Below are positions 32,514-40,211 of a stretch of DNA of 40,211 nt, one piece after another (the first letter of the stretch is position 1; each line of letters begins with the position of its first letter). The position numbers and the translations under genes were made by a program. The stretch lies in contig CAKOMI010000007.1 in the NCBI GenBank assembly GCA_934096605.1, positions 1 to 40,211 on the forward strand, written 5' to 3'. The notes beneath the pieces were generated by a model. That model saw nothing but the letters and a program-made list of their open reading frames with translations, had not been told where the DNA came from and ran no database searches. The DNA comes from an uncultured Bacilli bacterium. Lineage in GTDB: Bacteria > Bacillota_I > Bacilli_A > RF39 > UBA660.

Positions 32514-32529
32514 TTGGTAGGTGAGGATT

Positions 32530-34443
32530 ATGGCAAAACAAAATACTTATGATGAACATTCAATTAAAATATTGGAAGGACTTGAAGCTGTTAGAAAAAG
32601 ACCTGGTATGTATATTGGTTCAACTGATAAAAAGGGAATGCACCATTTAGTTTGGGAAATTGTAGATAATTCAATAGATGAGATTATAAATGGTTATGGT
32701 AATTATATAAAGATTCTTTTACATAAAGATGGTTCTATCACAGTTGCTGATAATGGACGAGGAGTGCCAATTGGAATGCATGAAAGTGGTAAAAGTACAC
32801 CTGAGGTTATTTACACTATATTACATGCTGGTGGTAAATTTGAAGAGGCTGGTTATAAAGTGAGTGGGGGCTTACATGGTGTTGGTGGTAGTGTTGTAAA
32901 TGCTTTATCAACGAAGATGGAGGTTACTATTTATAGAGAAGGTAAAATTAGTCAAATTAAGTTTGCGGATGGCGGACATGTGGTAAGTCCTTTAAAAACG
33001 ATTGGCGAGTCTAAAAAAACAGGGACAATTGTAACATTCTTACCAGATAAAGAAATATTTCATAATGCAAATTTCTCTTTTACAACTATTTGTGAAAGAA
33101 TGCAAGAAAGTGCTTTTTTACTTTCTAATGTTACAATTGAGGTTATTGATGAAGAAGATAATTTAAGTGCTAAATATCATTATGAGAAGGGTATTGAATC
33201 ATTTGTTGAATATATTAATGAAAATAAAAATACTATAAGTAATGTTATTCATTTTAAAAATACAAAAAATAAAATTGAAGTTGAAATAGCTATGCAATAT
33301 ACTGATTCTTATAATGAACAAATTTTATCTTTTGTAAATAATGTTAAGACAAGTGATGGTGGATCACATGAGGTTGGTTTTAAAACAGGGTTAACTAAGG
33401 CTTTTAATGATTACGCTAAAAACAATAATTTATTTAAAGGTAAAGATACTTCTTTAGATGGTAGTGACGTTCGTGAAGGCTTGTCAGCTATTATATCGGT
33501 TAAAATACCAGAAGAATTATTACAATTTGAAGGGCAGACAAAAGGAAAATTAGGAACACCAGAAGCTCGTAGTACAACAGAAAGTATTACTTATGAAAAT
33601 TTAAAGTTTTATTTAGAAGAGAATAAAGAGATGGCTCTGGCAATACTTGAAAAAGCACAGAAAAGTAAGATGGCAAGAGAAGCGGCTAGAAAAGCCCGTG
33701 AAAGTGTTCGTAAAGGAACTGGTAAAAATAATAAAGAACGAGTTTTAAGTGAGAAACTTGCTAAAGCAACGGGTAAAAATTATATGTTAAATGAACTATT
33801 CTTAGTCGAGGGTGATAGTGCAGGTGGTTCTGCTAAAAGTCATAGAAATAGAGAAACACAAGCTATTTTACCTTTACGTGGTAAGGTTTTAAATTGTGAG
33901 AAAGCAAGTAGTAAAGATATTGAAGGTAATGCCGAGTTAAGACAACTTGAGTATGCAATAGGAGCAGGTCTCGGGGCTGATTTTGACTATAAAGAAAGTA
34001 ACTATGGCAAAGTTATTATCATGACTGATGCCGATGTTGATGGGTCACATATTCAAATTCTTTTAATAACTTTCTTTTACCGTTTTATGAGACCTTTAAT
34101 TGAACAAGGTATGCTTTATATTGCTACACCACCTTTATATTCTATTGAAACTAGTAAAGGTAAAGAGTATATTGCTACAGATGAAGAATTAGAAGAACGA
34201 AAGAAAGATTTAAAAGGTAATTATAAGATACAACGTTTTAAAGGACTTGGTGAAATGGATGCAGATGAATTATATGAAACAACAATGGATAAGAAAAATC
34301 GTCGTCTTTTAAGAGTTACTTTAAATGATGCGGCTATTGCTGAGAAAAGAATTCATGTTTTGATGGGTGATGAAGTAGCGCCACGAAAAGAATGGATTAA
34401 TGAAAACGTTGACTTTACCTTAGAAGATGATTTTAGAAAGTAG
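32530..34443 (+). CDS. parE: DNA topoisomerase IV subunit B
   Basis: 637 residues. GHKL ATPase (V-W-E-I-V-D-N-S-I-D-E; D-N-G-R-G-V-P; G-G-L-H-G-V-G), transducer, and TOPRIM (L-V-E-G-D-S-A-G-G-S-A-K; M-T-D-A-D-V-D-G-S-H-I). V-W-E-I rather than V-Y-E-I and the partner's C-terminus favour ParE over GyrB. It gives the ATP-driven strand passage that decatenates chromosomes. GTG at 32521 lies in the GGTGAGGA binding site, so the ATG at 32530 is used. Confidence 0.93.
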   Translation: MAKQNTYDEHSIKILEGLEAVRKRPGMYIGSTDKKGMHHLVWEIVDNSIDEIINGYGNYIKILLHKDGSITVADNGRGVPIGMHESGKSTPEVIYTILHAGGKFEEAGYKVSGGLHGVGGSVVNALSTKMEVTIYREGKISQIKFADGGHVVSPLKTIGESKKTGTIVTFLPDKEIFHNANFSFTTICERMQESAFLLSNVTIEVIDEEDNLSAKYHYEKGIESFVEYINENKNTISNVIHFKNTKNKIEVEIAMQYTDSYNEQILSFVNNVKTSDGGSHEVGFKTGLTKAFNDYAKNNNLFKGKDTSLDGSDVREGLSAIISVKIPEELLQFEGQTKGKLGTPEARSTTESITYENLKFYLEENKEMALAILEKAQKSKMAREAARKARESVRKGTGKNNKERVLSEKLAKATGKNYMLNELFLVEGDSAGGSAKSHRNRETQAILPLRGKVLNCEKASSKDIEGNAELRQLEYAIGAGLGADFDYKESNYGKVIIMTDADVDGSHIQILLITFFYRFMRPLIEQGMLYIATPPLYSIETSKGKEYIATDEELEERKKDLKGNYKIQRFKGLGEMDADELYETTMDKKNRRLLRVTLNDAAIAEKRIHVLMGDEVAPRKEWINENVDFTLEDDFRK

Positions 34444-34446
34444 GGT

Positions 34447-36945
34447 ATGATGGCAAAGAGTAAAGAAACAGAAGCTATAATAGAGAAAATATATGATTAT
34501 AGTTTAGAAGAAATAATGGAAACGGGATTTGGTCGTTACTCTAAAGAAATTATTCAAGAAAGAGCCTTGCCAGATGTCCGTGATGGTTTAAAACCAGTTC
34601 AAAGAAGAATTTTATATGCAATGTATTTATCGGGATTTACACATAATAAGCCTTATAGAAAAAGTGCGAAAGCAGTTGGGGATATCATGGGTAATTTCCA
34701 TCCCCATGGTGATTCTTCTATATATGATGCGTTAATTCGTTTAAGTCAACCTTGGAAAATGCGAGAAACTTTAATTGATATTCATGGAAATAATGGTTCA
34801 ATTGATGGTGATGGACCAGCCGCGATGCGTTATACAGAAGCAAGACTTTCAAAATTTGCTGAGGTTATGTTAGAAGGCATTAAGAAAAATACTGTAGAAA
34901 TGACTTGGAATTTTGATGATACTGAAAAAGAACCAACTGTATTACCGGCCTATTTTCCTAATCTTTTAGTAAATGGGTCAACTGGTATATCAGCAGGTTA
35001 TGCGACAAATATTCCAACACATAACTTAGGTGAGGTAATAGACGCGACAATAAAAAGAATAGAAGCGCCAAATTGTACTTTAGAGACTATTATGAGTATT
35101 ATGCCAGGACCTGACTTTCCAACGGCAGGTGTTATTGAAGGAAAAGAAGGGTTAGTAGAAGCTTATAAAAAAGGTAAAGGTAAAGTAATATTAAAGGCTA
35201 AAACGGAAATAGTAGAAAAAGGGAGTAAAAAACAAATTATTATTCATTCAATACCATATGACGTGGTTAAAGAACAGTTAGTTAAAAAAATAATTGATAT
35301 TAAACTTGATAAAAAAATAGAAGGTATTAATGATGTTATTGATGAATCTAGTCATGAACATATGGCAAGGATTGTTGTTGATTTAAAACAAAATGCTAAT
35401 GCTGAATTAGTACTTAATTATTTACTTAAAAATACTGATTTACAAGTTAATTATAACTTTAATATGGTGGCTATTGTAAATAGAAGACCAAGACTTGTTG
35501 GCGTACTTGATATACTAGATGCTTTTATTAATCATCAAAGAGAGGTTATTACAAGAAGAACGGCTTTTGATTTAGAAGTAGCTAAGAAAAATTATCATAT
35601 TTTAGAAGGACTTTTAAAAGCTATAAGTATTTTAGATGAAGTTATCGCTTTAATTCGTAGTAGTAAAAATAAAACTGATGCGAAAGAAAATTTAGTAGAA
35701 AAATTTGCTTTTACAATGGAACAAGCGGAAGCAATTGTAACATTACAATTATATCGTTTAACTAATACTGATATAGTGGCTTTACAAAGTGAGATGGAAA
35801 AATTACAAAAAGATATGTATATTTGGGGAGAAATACTTAATAATGAAAGTGCTTTAAAACATGTTATGAAACAAGAACTTAAGGCTATTAAAAAAGAATA
35901 TGATGACCCAAGAAGAACAGAAATAAAAGATGAAATAACCGATATTAAAATTGACTTAAAGAGTATGATACCTGATGAAAATGTTGTAGTTATGATTACT
36001 AATGAAGGATATGTTAAAAGAGTTAGTATGAAAACTTTCCAAAGTAATAATGAAGAACCACCAATGAAACCAGGGGATTACATTAAAAATATGTTTGATG
36101 TTTCAACAAGAGATCACTTAGTATTATTTACTAATTTAGGTAATTACTTGTTTATTCCTGTTTATAAAATACCTGATTCAAAATGGCGTGAACTTGGTAA
36201 ACACATTAATAACTTAATTACTTTAAGTCCAAATGAAACAATAATTGCTTCATTTATATATCATGAAAAGAAAGAACTTATAATGGTTAGTTTAAATGGT
36301 ATGATAAAAAGAATTAAAATGAGTGATTTATTTGTTACAAGAACAAGTAAGGCTATGATTGCTATGAAACTAAAAGATAATGATATGGTATGTGGTGTTA
36401 CAGAAGCATATAAAAATGTTTTAGTTGTTACACGTAATGGCTACTATGTAAACTTTAATAAATTAGAAGTTCCTTTAGTAGGTGTGCGTGGTAGTGGGGT
36501 TAAAGCAATTAACTTAAAAGATGATAATGTCGTTTCATTAAATTCTTATATGGATGCCGATTACTTAACTTTATTTACTAGTCAAAATACAGCCAAAAGA
36601 GTAAAGATGAGTGATATATATGAAACTGGTAGAGCTAAAAGAGGACTTACTCTTATTAAGAAAGTTAAGAGTACAAACTATGAAATTTTAAAAGTTTTAG
36701 TTGTTCCTTCTAAAGAAGAACTATCTTATATAACAGAAGATGGTAGTGTAAATATAAGAATTACTGAAGTACCTATTATGGATACATCTAGTACTGGTAG
36801 CGTAGTTACTAAAAAGACTATATTAGATGTTTTACCTAAACTTAGTTTAGAAAGAGTGGAAGAACCAGTAATAATAGAAGAAGAAAAAGAGCCGGAAATA
36901 ACTGATGAACAAATAAGTTTTAACTTAGATGAATTTAAACTTTAA
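34447..36945 (+). CDS. parC: DNA topoisomerase IV subunit A
   Basis: 832 residues. P-D-V-R-D-G-L-K-P-V-Q-R-R, the catalytic Tyr in A-M-R-Y-T-E-A (Y129), the coiled-coil arm, and a C-terminal beta-pinwheel of about six blades. No canonical GyrA box is seen (E-T-G-R-A-K-R-G-L at the matching place), which supports ParC. It starts 3 bases after parE, so the subunits are made together. Confidence 0.93.
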   Translation: MMAKSKETEAIIEKIYDYSLEEIMETGFGRYSKEIIQERALPDVRDGLKPVQRRILYAMYLSGFTHNKPYRKSAKAVGDIMGNFHPHGDSSIYDALIRLSQPWKMRETLIDIHGNNGSIDGDGPAAMRYTEARLSKFAEVMLEGIKKNTVEMTWNFDDTEKEPTVLPAYFPNLLVNGSTGISAGYATNIPTHNLGEVIDATIKRIEAPNCTLETIMSIMPGPDFPTAGVIEGKEGLVEAYKKGKGKVILKAKTEIVEKGSKKQIIIHSIPYDVVKEQLVKKIIDIKLDKKIEGINDVIDESSHEHMARIVVDLKQNANAELVLNYLLKNTDLQVNYNFNMVAIVNRRPRLVGVLDILDAFINHQREVITRRTAFDLEVAKKNYHILEGLLKAISILDEVIALIRSSKNKTDAKENLVEKFAFTMEQAEAIVTLQLYRLTNTDIVALQSEMEKLQKDMYIWGEILNNESALKHVMKQELKAIKKEYDDPRRTEIKDEITDIKIDLKSMIPDENVVVMITNEGYVKRVSMKTFQSNNEEPPMKPGDYIKNMFDVSTRDHLVLFTNLGNYLFIPVYKIPDSKWRELGKHINNLITLSPNETIIASFIYHEKKELIMVSLNGMIKRIKMSDLFVTRTSKAMIAMKLKDNDMVCGVTEAYKNVLVVTRNGYYVNFNKLEVPLVGVRGSGVKAINLKDDNVVSLNSYMDADYLTLFTSQNTAKRVKMSDIYETGRAKRGLTLIKKVKSTNYEILKVLVVPSKEELSYITEDGSVNIRITEVPIMDTSSTGSVVTKKTILDVLPKLSLERVEEPVIIEEEKEPEITDEQISFNLDEFKL

Positions 36946-36970
36946 GAGGCTTTTAAGGCTTCTTTTTTTT
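36945..36970 (+). terminator. Terminator of parE-parC
   Basis: AGAGGC...GGCTTCT stem with G-T pairs, then eight T. Confidence 0.65.
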
Positions 36971-37001
36971 AAGGATGTTTTATAAAAAAAGGTAAATTAT
37001 A

Positions 37002-37029
37002 TTGATTTTAAGTTTAAAAAGTTTATAAT
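37002..37029 (+). promoter_or_regulatory. Promoter of the CFI-box gene
   Basis: TTGATT, 16 bases, TATAAT (37024-37029). The TATAAT overlaps an ATG at 37028, which therefore cannot be the start if this is the promoter. Confidence 0.6.
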
Positions 37030-37054
37030 GATAATTGGGAAGGAATTGATTTAT

Positions 37055-37630
37055 GTGGCTTATAATAGTGATAGAAAAGGATATGAAACTAAAGATGGAG
37101 GTTTGATTAGAGTAAATGGTGATGAAAGTGAAGTACGAATTGATATTTATGAAGGTAATGAACGTGAACATGGGGGACATACTTGGGATACAATAAGATA
37201 TAATACAGATACTGGTAAGGGAACTATAGATCAGCATAACGAAGATAAGTCTGAAAAGTCTTCAACTGATATAAGTTGTTTTTTAACTACGGCATGTATA
37301 AGATATTTTAAGAAAACATTTGATGATAACTGTTATGAATTACAAGTTCTTAGATGGTTTAGGGATTCATTTGTTTCGTTAGATGATAAAGAACATTATT
37401 ATGAAATTGCACCAGTGATTGTAAATGCTATTAATGAATTAGATAACGCTGATGTTGTTTATGAATACATTTATACCAATATAGTACATTATTGCGTCTG
37501 TCAGATTGAACAAAGAAATTATGATAATGCGTATAATAGATATAAAAATGGTGTTTTAGAATTGGAAGAGAGATTTGCAAGACCTGTACTGGAAAAAAGA
37601 TTGATTAGAATATTAAAATTGGTTAGATAA
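37055..37630 (+). CDS. CFI-box-CTERM-like protein
   Basis: 191 residues. The N-terminal part has R-E-H-G-G-H-T-W-D-T and a D-x-G-K-G-T-I-D-Q-H motif. The C-terminal part starts with C-F-L-T-T-A-C-I and continues C-Y-E-L-Q-V-L-R-W-F-R-D, then Y-Y-E-I-A-P-V-I-V, the CFI-box region seen in many Firmicutes proteins of unknown role. Start: GGAAGGAA (37038-37045) fits the GTG at 37055; the ATG at 37028 lies in the -10 box. Co-transcribed with the next gene (3 bases). Confidence 0.75.
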   Translation: MAYNSDRKGYETKDGGLIRVNGDESEVRIDIYEGNEREHGGHTWDTIRYNTDTGKGTIDQHNEDKSEKSSTDISCFLTTACIRYFKKTFDDNCYELQVLRWFRDSFVSLDDKEHYYEIAPVIVNAINELDNADVVYEYIYTNIVHYCVCQIEQRNYDNAYNRYKNGVLELEERFARPVLEKRLIRILKLVR

Positions 37631-37633
37631 GTT

Positions 37634-38026
37634 ATGATTAAGATAAATAATGCAAGTTATAATGTAATAAACTCTAAAGTGAAGTATGCTCAATCAACTT
37701 ATAATGGGTACAAAGGTTATGCAATTTTAGTGACGCTGGATATAGTCAAAGATGAATTTAAGGGGTATGTTAGTTTTTATGTTGATTTCTTTTTAAATGA
37801 CGATTTTAAAAATATAGAAAATAAAAGTTATATAGAAAATTTAAATGAATTTGATTCTAAAGTAAGCATGTTAGAAATTTTGACAGAAAGTGATTTTACT
37901 GATTATGTTCATGGTAAAGTTTTCCTTAATTTTGGAAATATTATAAATAAGCAAATAAATATGGATTTAAGGATTGATAGTAAGGAATTAAAATTAGATT
38001 ACCATGGGCTATTAGATTTGAATTAA
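37634..38026 (+). CDS. Hypothetical protein after the CFI-box gene
   Basis: 130 residues, beta-rich (G-Y-A-I-L-V-T-L-D-I-V; G-Y-V-S-F-Y-V-D-F-F; I-N-M-D-L-R-I-D), no membrane segment. It may be one small beta-sandwich. It follows the CFI-box gene by 3 bases and is closed by a terminator, so the two form a unit. Not recognised. Confidence 0.6.
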   Translation: MIKINNASYNVINSKVKYAQSTYNGYKGYAILVTLDIVKDEFKGYVSFYVDFFLNDDFKNIENKSYIENLNEFDSKVSMLEILTESDFTDYVHGKVFLNFGNIINKQINMDLRIDSKELKLDYHGLLDLN

Positions 38027-38046
38027 GGGACTTAAGTCCTTTTTTC
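38025..38046 (+). terminator. Terminator of the CFI-box unit
   Basis: AAGG-GAC, TTA, AGTCCTT with T-run; the stem uses the palindrome GGACTTAAGTCC. Confidence 0.6.
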
Positions 38047-38068
38047 TTTAATAGTTAAACTTTACTTG

Positions 38069-38076
38069 CATATACT
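38069..38076 (+). promoter_or_regulatory. Possible sigma-E-like -10 before ylbD
   Basis: CATATACT resembles CATAcAnT and lies 25 bases before the ylbD start; the -35 area (TTAATAGT) is only a weak fit. Confidence 0.25.
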
Positions 38077-38093
38077 TTATTAGGTGACTATGT

Positions 38094-38459
38094 ATGGATA
38101 AAAAAGAAGAATTTAAAGTATTTGCTCGTAAGCATCCTGAACTTGTTTCTTTTGTTAAAGATAAGAGTATGACATGGCAAAAGTTTTATGAAATATATGA
38201 TATATATGGAGAAGATAATAAGGCATGGGAAAGTTACTTAAGTAGTAGTAATGGTAGTAGTACAACGGCTGATACCTTAAATGATTTTTCTAATAAATTA
38301 AAAAACATTGATATAAATTCTATTCAAGAACATATTAAAACGGCAGAGAAAGCATTAGGTCTTATTAGTGAATTAACTGGTAAAGGTGAGGTTACAACTC
38401 CGTTAAGTGCAACTGTACCTAAAGTACCTAGACCAATTAATAAATTTTTTGAGGATTAA
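38094..38459 (+). CDS. ylbD: YlbD-like spore coat protein
   Basis: 121 residues. F-K-V-F-A-R-K-H-P-E-L-V-S-F-V and M-T-W-Q-K-F-Y-E-I-Y-D-I-Y-G-E-D-N-K-A-W match the YlbD coat family core. The middle is Ser/Thr/Asn-rich, then helices and a Pro-rich tail. It is expected in the spore coat. AGGTGA is 6 bases before the ATG. It is followed after 2 bases by ylbE, as in Bacillus. Confidence 0.75.
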   Translation: MDKKEEFKVFARKHPELVSFVKDKSMTWQKFYEIYDIYGEDNKAWESYLSSSNGSSTTADTLNDFSNKLKNIDINSIQEHIKTAEKALGLISELTGKGEVTTPLSATVPKVPRPINKFFED

Positions 38460-38461
38460 TA

Positions 38462-38683
38462 ATGGAATTATTCTTAATTAAAAATTTTTTAGATAATCCT
38501 AAAATGTATGAATATTTAAAACAAAATTCACTTTGGTATAAAGCATTAAATCGTGATGCGTCTTTGTATAAAGAGTTTGAAAATAAAATGAAAGAATTAT
38601 ATCATGAAAGAACTACTGATAAGATAAGTGACGTCATAGATAATATTGATTTAATTGAAAGTGTTATTATGTCTTTAAAATAA
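38462..38683 (+). CDS. ylbE: YlbE-like protein
   Basis: 73 residues, with the YlbE pattern: N-P-K-M-Y-E-Y-L-K, then S-L-W-Y-K-A-L-N-R-D, then E-L-Y-H-E-R-T-T-D-K-I. Function unknown but tied to sporulation by its neighbour ylbD. Coupled to ylbD. Confidence 0.78.
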   Translation: MELFLIKNFLDNPKMYEYLKQNSLWYKALNRDASLYKEFENKMKELYHERTTDKISDVIDNIDLIESVIMSLK

Positions 38684-38721
38684 TTAAATTGTTTGATAAA
38701 ATGAGTTTAGAAGGTGAGTGT

Positions 38722-39942
38722 ATGAAAAAAGTTTTGAAGTCTTATAAGAAGACAATTATTTTACTGGTGATGGTTATACTTGGTGTTATATGTGGTTTAA
38801 TATTTAAAGAAAAGATGAATATTTTAAAGCCTTTAGGTGATTTGTTTTTAAATTTATTATTAGTTAGTATAGTTCCAATGTTGTTTTTTACGCTTTCTAG
38901 TAGTATTGCAAATACTAAGAATACCAAAAGACTTAAAAAGATTATTAAAATTTCTTTATTATTATTTTTAGTTTATAGTGTAATAGGGGTAATAATGAGT
39001 TTCTTGGTTCTTGTAAAAATACCTTTAATAAGTGGCGGTGATATTCCTTTAGTTAAAGAGTTATTTGCAAGTACAGAAACTATTAATGAAATGTCTTTCT
39101 TAGAAAGATTAGTTACAACTATTTCTACTAATGATTTTGTTAATTTATTATCAACTAAGAATTTAGTAGCTTTAATGATTGTATCATTGTTATTTGGTCT
39201 TGCAACTTTAAAGAGTGGGGAATCTGGTAAGGCTATTAGGGAGTTTTTAAATTCAGGTACTAGTGTTATATATAAATTTATTGAAATTATTTCTTATTAT
39301 GCTCCTATAGGTTTATTTGCTTATATGGCTAGTTTAGTTGGTTCTTTAGGTAGTGTTATTTTAGCCGGATTTTTAAAGACTACTATTCTTTATTTTGTAG
39401 TTAGTATAATGTTTATGGCTATTGTTTATAGTGGATTTGCTATTATAGTAGGTGGTATTAAAGGATTAAAGACATTTTGGCGTGAGGCCATACCCGCAAT
39501 GCTCACAAGTCTTGCTACTTGTTCTTCAGCTGCTAGTGTACCTATTAATATGAGTTGTGCTAAAAAAATGGGTGTACCAAGTGACGTTAGTGAGGTTACA
39601 ATTAGTTTAGGAACTAGTTTTCATAAAGATGGTTCAGCAATTGGTAGTGTCTTTAAAATCATGTTTTTGGTTTCTTTATTTGGTATTAATATGAGTACTG
39701 GTTTAGCTTTTAAAGTATTATTTGTATCTGTCCTTGCTACTTTACTTGTTAGTGCAGTGCCTATTGGTGGGGGAACAATAAGCGAAATGTTAATTTTAAA
39801 TTTAATGGGTATGCCAGTAGAGGCTTTACCAATACTTACAGTAATTGCCACAGTTATAGATGCACCAGCCACTGTATTAAATGTTATAGGTGATACGTCT
39901 GTTTCTATGGTAACTGCCAAAGTTATCCAAAAAAATAAATAG
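38722..39942 (+). CDS. Dicarboxylate/amino-acid:cation symporter (SDF family)
   Basis: 406 residues, about eight helices and two re-entrant hairpins. Hallmarks: S-S-A-A-S-V-P near residue 275, H-K-D-G-S-A-I (the N-M-D-G-T region), V-P-I-G-G-G-T, and D-A-P-A-T-V-L-N-V-I-G-D for substrate and sodium binding. It imports glutamate, aspartate or related acids with Na+ or H+. AAGGTGAG is just before the ATG at 38722; an upstream TTG is not needed. The motif changes leave the substrate open. Confidence 0.9.
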   Translation: MKKVLKSYKKTIILLVMVILGVICGLIFKEKMNILKPLGDLFLNLLLVSIVPMLFFTLSSSIANTKNTKRLKKIIKISLLLFLVYSVIGVIMSFLVLVKIPLISGGDIPLVKELFASTETINEMSFLERLVTTISTNDFVNLLSTKNLVALMIVSLLFGLATLKSGESGKAIREFLNSGTSVIYKFIEIISYYAPIGLFAYMASLVGSLGSVILAGFLKTTILYFVVSIMFMAIVYSGFAIIVGGIKGLKTFWREAIPAMLTSLATCSSAASVPINMSCAKKMGVPSDVSEVTISLGTSFHKDGSAIGSVFKIMFLVSLFGINMSTGLAFKVLFVSVLATLLVSAVPIGGGTISEMLILNLMGMPVEALPILTVIATVIDAPATVLNVIGDTSVSMVTAKVIQKNK

Positions 39943-40095
39943 TGCATGTCATAATGATATGTGCTTTTTGCTTTTTATGTTTGCAAAACTTTTTAAAATT
40001 AATTTATTAAATAGTTTGATAAGTATCTTGTTATAATATTAAAGATATGCTATTATTTTCTTAGTAAAAGATAATAAGAGAGGAAGAAAAATAGT

Positions 40096-40146
40096 ATGGA
40101 AAATAATAAAATAGTAAAATTAAAATCTAAAAATGGGGGAGACTGA
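40096..40146 (+). CDS. Short reading frame at the window edge (leader peptide or broken gene)
   Basis: 16 codons (M-E-N-N-K-I-V-K-L-K-S-K-N-G-G-D) with AGAGAGGAAG upstream. A TGT-TATAAT extended -10 (about 40028-40036) and a hairpin (about 40050-40079) precede it. At 40133 an ATG in the next frame opens M-G-E-T-D-R-K-F-I-I-I-N-P-I. It may be a leader peptide, a frameshifted gene, or a small gene continued outside. The rest of 39943-40095 holds a weak terminator-like stem only. Confidence 0.3.
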   Translation: MENNKIVKLKSKNGGD

Positions 40147-40211
40147 CCGAAAATTCATAATAATAAATCCTATAAATAGAACGACAACACACCTATAGTT
40201 TGATATAATAA

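Noticed and set aside
39943..39975. Terminator after the symporter gene
   Set aside because: The stem GCATGTCAT/ATGATATGTGC needs bulges and pairs imperfectly; too weak to list as a feature.

Overview
The window comes from a very AT-rich Firmicutes-type (low-GC, Bacilli-like) chromosome. The evidence is the rRNA-free but housekeeping-rich gene content (rpsD, eno, parE-parC, recU-PBP1, cca, dnaD, nth, cdsA, rseP), Gram-positive style ribosome binding sites, and AT-rich codons. Five or six genes are endospore genes: spoVIF, spoIVA, two YjcZ-type mini-proteins, ylbD and ylbE. Together with BspA-like repeats and DUF6273-like surface proteins, this suggests an uncultured gut lineage near the small-genome Bacilli (RF39-like groups). 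That taxonomic guess is inference only.

Layout. 1-1265: end of a leucine-rich-repeat protein and a small partner gene. 1335-4737: UbiB-type kinase, divergent from spoVIF-spoIVA. 4.9-7.5 kb: HU, then a large secreted protein whose 3' end carries a GC-rich segment that looks like the variable region of a diversity-generating retroelement (DGR), two GC-rich hairpins and a broken MutS-like accessory ORF. No reverse transcriptase or template repeat is visible. 7.5-9.5 kb: cdsA-rseP and tRNA-Arg(CCG). 9.6-17 kb: a variable region of HAD proteins, a VanY-type peptidase, a DNA/RNA nuclease operon, gene fragments and repeats. In it a tRNA-Met gene is cut in its anticodon loop by a 1.26-kb insert that carries its own complete tRNA-Met.

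16.9-22.1 kb: PrsA foldase, the YjcZ-type pair, a HerA-like ATPase, a second DUF6273-like membrane protein, and rpsD with a leader. 22.2-24.7 kb: small envelope and hypothetical genes. 24.8-30.5 kb: cca-dnaD-nth converging on recU-PBP1. 31-37 kb: eno and parE-parC. 37-40 kb: a CFI-box gene pair, ylbD-ylbE and a dicarboxylate/amino-acid symporter. The window ends in a promoter, hairpin and short reading frame.

How they work together. Cell-wall and membrane genes (PBP1, VanY-like, UbiB-like, CdsA, RseP, PrsA) and DNA maintenance genes (RecU, DnaD, Nth, ParEC, HU) are ordinary core functions. SpoIVA, SpoVIF, YlbD, YlbE and the YjcZ-type peptides imply a spore coat programme; the same CATAAACTA box lies before spoVIF and before the YjcZ pair, which suggests a shared late sporulation sigma factor. 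The two most unusual features are the orphan DGR-like target locus and the split tRNA-Met with its nested replacement. All calls come from reading the sequence by eye; no database search was run.
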